Shown here: positions 14,085 to 15,790 of the stretch, in pieces
Position numbering within the stretch: position 1 is the stretch's first letter
Layout of the letters: every line of letters begins with the position of its first letter
From: Candidatus Solincola tengchongensis
GTDB lineage: Bacteria; Actinomycetota; Geothermincolia; Geothermincolales; RBG-13-55-18
Length of the DNA: 15,790 nucleotides
Reading direction: 5' to 3'
NCBI GenBank assembly: GCA_015711895.1
Contig: MU158642.1
Span: forward strand, 1,551 to 17,340
Position numbers and translations under genes: made by a program
Notes under the pieces: generated by a model
The model's input: only the letters and a program-made list of their open reading frames with translations
The model's database searches: none
Told to the model about the DNA's origin: nothing

Positions 14085-14289
14085 GCTTCGTGGGAGGCGC
14101 GCCCACATGGCGCACATGCGCGGCAGGGGCTTTCGCCCGCATCGAAGCACAGGTGTGGTGCCCGAAAAGAAAGGGGAGGTTCCCGCTTATGCTGCGGGCC
14201 GCGGAGCCTTGCTTCGTGAATATGGCAATATATTCCAAATAATCAGATCGGGTTGCGGGTGGGCGGGGAAGAGCCTCGCGATATGCCTA

Positions 14290-14303
14290 CGTTCGGAAGA
14301 ACG
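14290..14303. other. Small hairpin between convergent genes
   Basis: CGTTC-GGAA-GAACG is a perfect 5-bp stem with a tetraloop in the gap between the 13803 gene (plus) and the 14334 gene (minus). Both transcripts should end in this gap (14085-14333). It may serve as a transcription end for either, although no T-run is present. The rest of the gap shows nothing recognisable. Confidence 0.3.
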
Positions 14304-14333
14304 GCCCTTCTTATGCCCGGCAGTGGTCTCCCG

Positions 14334-14753
14334 TCAGAAGAGGTCCTCCTCGCCTACCGCCTTGGCTTCCGTATAGGGGGACAGATAACCCACGTGCTGG
14401 AAGAAGAAGGTGTTGACGATCTTGCGCACGGGGACGACTATCTTGGCCGGCCTTCCCGCCTGGTCGTACTCCAGGCTGATGTCCCCGTCCAGGCGCGCTC
14501 CTCTCTCGTTGAGGAACTTGGCCACCTCGGACCGGACCTCATCCATGTTCCCCCGCTTTTTCTGGTAGGTGTCCGCGGCCAGCTCGGCGGCGTCCTTGGC
14601 CGTTCCGCGGGTGGCGATGTGGTTGGCTATCACCGGTCCGCACTGGGAGATGATGATCCCGATTATCAGGGCGGCCAGGAATATGCGCAACACGTAAGTC
14701 CATACCTGCCCCTCCTGGGAGGAGAGGGACCTCCGGATTCTTGCCCCGTCCAT
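14334..14753 (-). CDS. Small single-pass membrane protein of unknown function
   Basis: I do not recognise this 139-residue protein. After a short basic N-terminus (MDGARIRRSLSSQEGQ) comes one clear membrane helix, about residues 18-37 (VWTYVLRIFLAALIIGIIIS), followed by a soluble domain. That domain begins alpha-helical (TAKDAAELAADTYQKKRGNMDEVRSEVAKFL) and ends with beta-like stretches (LDGDISLEYD, PAKIVVPVRK). The topology is a signal-anchor with the C-terminal domain probably outside, somewhat like TadE-type pilus accessory proteins, but without their key features. The ATG at 14753 has AAGGG 5 bases upstream. A longer frame from 14813 has no ribosome-binding site. Downstream on the minus strand of murJ, it is probably a separate unit. 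Confidence 0.65.
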   Translation of the reverse strand: MDGARIRRSLSSQEGQVWTYVLRIFLAALIIGIIISQCGPVIANHIATRGTAKDAAELAADTYQKKRGNMDEVRSEVAKFLNERGARLDGDISLEYDQAGRPAKIVVPVRKIVNTFFFQHVGYLSPYTEAKAVGEEDLF

Positions 14754-15112
14754 TCCAGCCCTTCCTTCGCCCACCAGACCGCCGCTTTCCGTTCTCCGGA
14801 AGGTTGCATGCAAGAAGCCGTCAGCAACACTAAAAACTTCGACCGGGGAACCCCTTTCCCTTTATAGGTACCGGGACCCTGATCCCGCGGCTTCCCCCTT
14901 CCGCGGCCCGGAAGTCTCCCGTTTCCCTCTCCGGTGAGTCCCTTTGGGTAAGGGTGCCCGGGAGAGGGCCTCGCCCGGCGGTTCCGCCGGTGGCTAGACC
15001 GGAGGATACGGTTCCGGGACGCGGATTCCATGTCCGCCCGCCGGGGACCGGCCCGCTCGTGGACCCTCCCCTGGAAAGCGACCCTGTGGTTCGAATGGTG
15101 CTCCCTTGCGGC
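14754..15112. other. Gap between murJ and the small membrane protein gene
   Basis: No supported gene lies here. A GC-rich perfect hairpin (CCGGCGG-TT-CCGCCGG, 14975-14990) lies about 120 nt beyond the murJ stop and may mark the end of that transcript, without a T-run. On the minus strand a TATAAA (14861-14866) lies about 110 nt before the downstream ATG and could be a -10 box, but no -35 fits. Confidence 0.55.
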
Positions 15113-15790
15113 TCAGCCCGGGCGCATCCCGCTCCGCCTCCTCTCCAGGAGACGGGAGGCCATCCGCCTGAGGGCTTCCAGTTCCTCCATATGCAGCGCA
15201 TGGGCGAGGAAGAGATAGGCGGCCAGCCCGTTCAACAAGGGGAGGGCCATGAGCAGCAGGTCCCTGAAAAGCCCGGCGTGGGGGTGGAGCTCCTCGACAA
15301 GGTGCCTTGTGGCGTAGACCACCAGGGCCATGGCTCCACCCGCGGCCAGTGCCTTTACCAGCGTGACAACGAGTTTTCTGCCCCCTATCCTGCCCAGGCG
15401 TAGGCGGAGCACGGTCCCGTCCATGAGCATGGAGAAGACGTAAGCGGTGGTGAAACCGAGGGCCAGGCCCTTCACTCCCAGCCAGCGGAAGAAGAAGATA
15501 TTGGCCACGATGTTCACGGCCACCACGAAGCAGTTGATGATCATGGGGGTGCGGGTGTCCTGAAGGGAGTAGAAGGTCTTGGTGAGGAGCATGTCGATGG
15601 AGTAGGGGATGAGCCCGAGGGCGAAGAAGAAGAGCACGCCGGAGAGGAGCTCGGTGTCCCCCGATTTAAAGAAGCCGTGCTGGAGCAAGAAACGGATTAT
15701 GGGCCTGTTCAGCGTGAGGTAGACCACCGCGCAGGGCACGATGACCAGCAGCGTGGCGCGCAAGCCCAGGTTGGCCGTCTCCTTGAAGCG
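15113..15790 (-). CDS. murJ: Lipid II flippase MurJ (MviN family), C-terminal part
   Basis: The 3' 225 codons of a MurJ/MviN gene are present; the 5' part lies beyond the window end. MurJ moves the peptidoglycan precursor lipid II across the cytoplasmic membrane. The visible part begins RFKETANLGLRATLLVIVP, followed by the motif region RPIIRFLLQHGFF, then LGLIPYSIDMLLTKTFYSLQDTRTPMIIN, which is highly characteristic of the family. Alternating hydrophobic helices run to about residue 200, and a basic tail (LLERRRSGMRPG) ends the protein. About 43 percent of a typical 520-residue protein is seen. There is no stop or frameshift within it. It points to a bacterium with a normal peptidoglycan wall. 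Confidence 0.93.
   Translation of the reverse strand, partial: RFKETANLGLRATLLVIVPCAVVYLTLNRPIIRFLLQHGFFKSGDTELLSGVLFFFALGLIPYSIDMLLTKTFYSLQDTRTPMIINCFVVAVNIVANIFFFRWLGVKGLALGFTTAYVFSMLMDGTVLRLRLGRIGGRKLVVTLVKALAAGGAMALVVYATRHLVEELHPHAGLFRDLLLMALPLLNGLAAYLFLAHALHMEELEALRRMASRLLERRRSGMRPG

Noticed and set aside
1..15790. CRISPR array, insertion sequence, phage or integron
   Set aside because: No regularly spaced repeats, transposase or integrase genes or terminal inverted repeats were found. The only exact repeat is the two-copy unit at 6861-6935.

Overview
The window looks like GC-rich chromosomal DNA from an anaerobic bacterium that uses selenocysteine. Both tRNA genes encode their CCA ends. 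Ribosome-binding sites are strong and G-rich, and the gene content (complete sel cassette, iron-sulfur flavoprotein, polyferredoxin-like protein, class III CoA transferase) fits an obligate anaerobe. A deep-branching high-GC Gram-positive (Actinobacteriota or Firmicutes type) is my guess. That is inference from composition and gene families, not from a marker gene.

Positions 1-6606 (all minus strand) hold a nearly complete selenocysteine cassette. Reading in the direction of transcription: selD (5563-6606), yedF (4695-5300), selA (2987-4426), selB (1033-2979), tRNA-Sec (680-775) and a LysR-type regulator cut by the window edge (1-628). SelD makes selenophosphate from selenide and ATP. SelA uses it to convert Ser-tRNA-Sec to Sec-tRNA-Sec, and SelB delivers that to in-frame UGA codons. 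YedF is a selenium-associated sulfurtransferase-like protein, and the LysR protein is the likely regulator. The main point is that selD itself is a selenoprotein gene. Its residue 17 is an in-frame UGA at 6556-6558, followed by a small stem-loop at 6531-6543 that fits the bacterial SECIS pattern. A standard gene caller would start the gene after this codon and lose the active site. No other selenoprotein gene is evident in the window.

Positions 6607-7329 are a 0.7-kb gap upstream of selD. It holds an AT-rich block, a 35-bp sequence repeated exactly at a 40-bp period (each copy carrying TATAAT on the minus strand) and a strong hairpin in the presumed selD leader. Then come an iron-sulfur flavoprotein-like NAD(P)H:FMN reductase (7330-7941) and a CaiB/BaiF CoA transferase (8196-9347), both minus strand, a gap with two imperfect 37-bp repeats, and tRNA-Pro(CGG) (9846-9923, minus).

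Positions 10371-13711 carry a tight plus-strand cluster behind a good sigma-70-type promoter. It encodes a cysteine-rich 4Fe-4S protein with an unusual CFCCDCCC motif, a zinc-ribbon membrane protein that overlaps it by ATGA, a PLP-dependent D-cysteine desulfhydrase/ACC deaminase family enzyme, and a DUF2085-type membrane protein. A small conserved-looking 93-residue protein (13803-14084, plus) follows. On the minus strand the window ends with a small single-pass membrane protein (14334-14753) and the 3' part of murJ (15113-15790).
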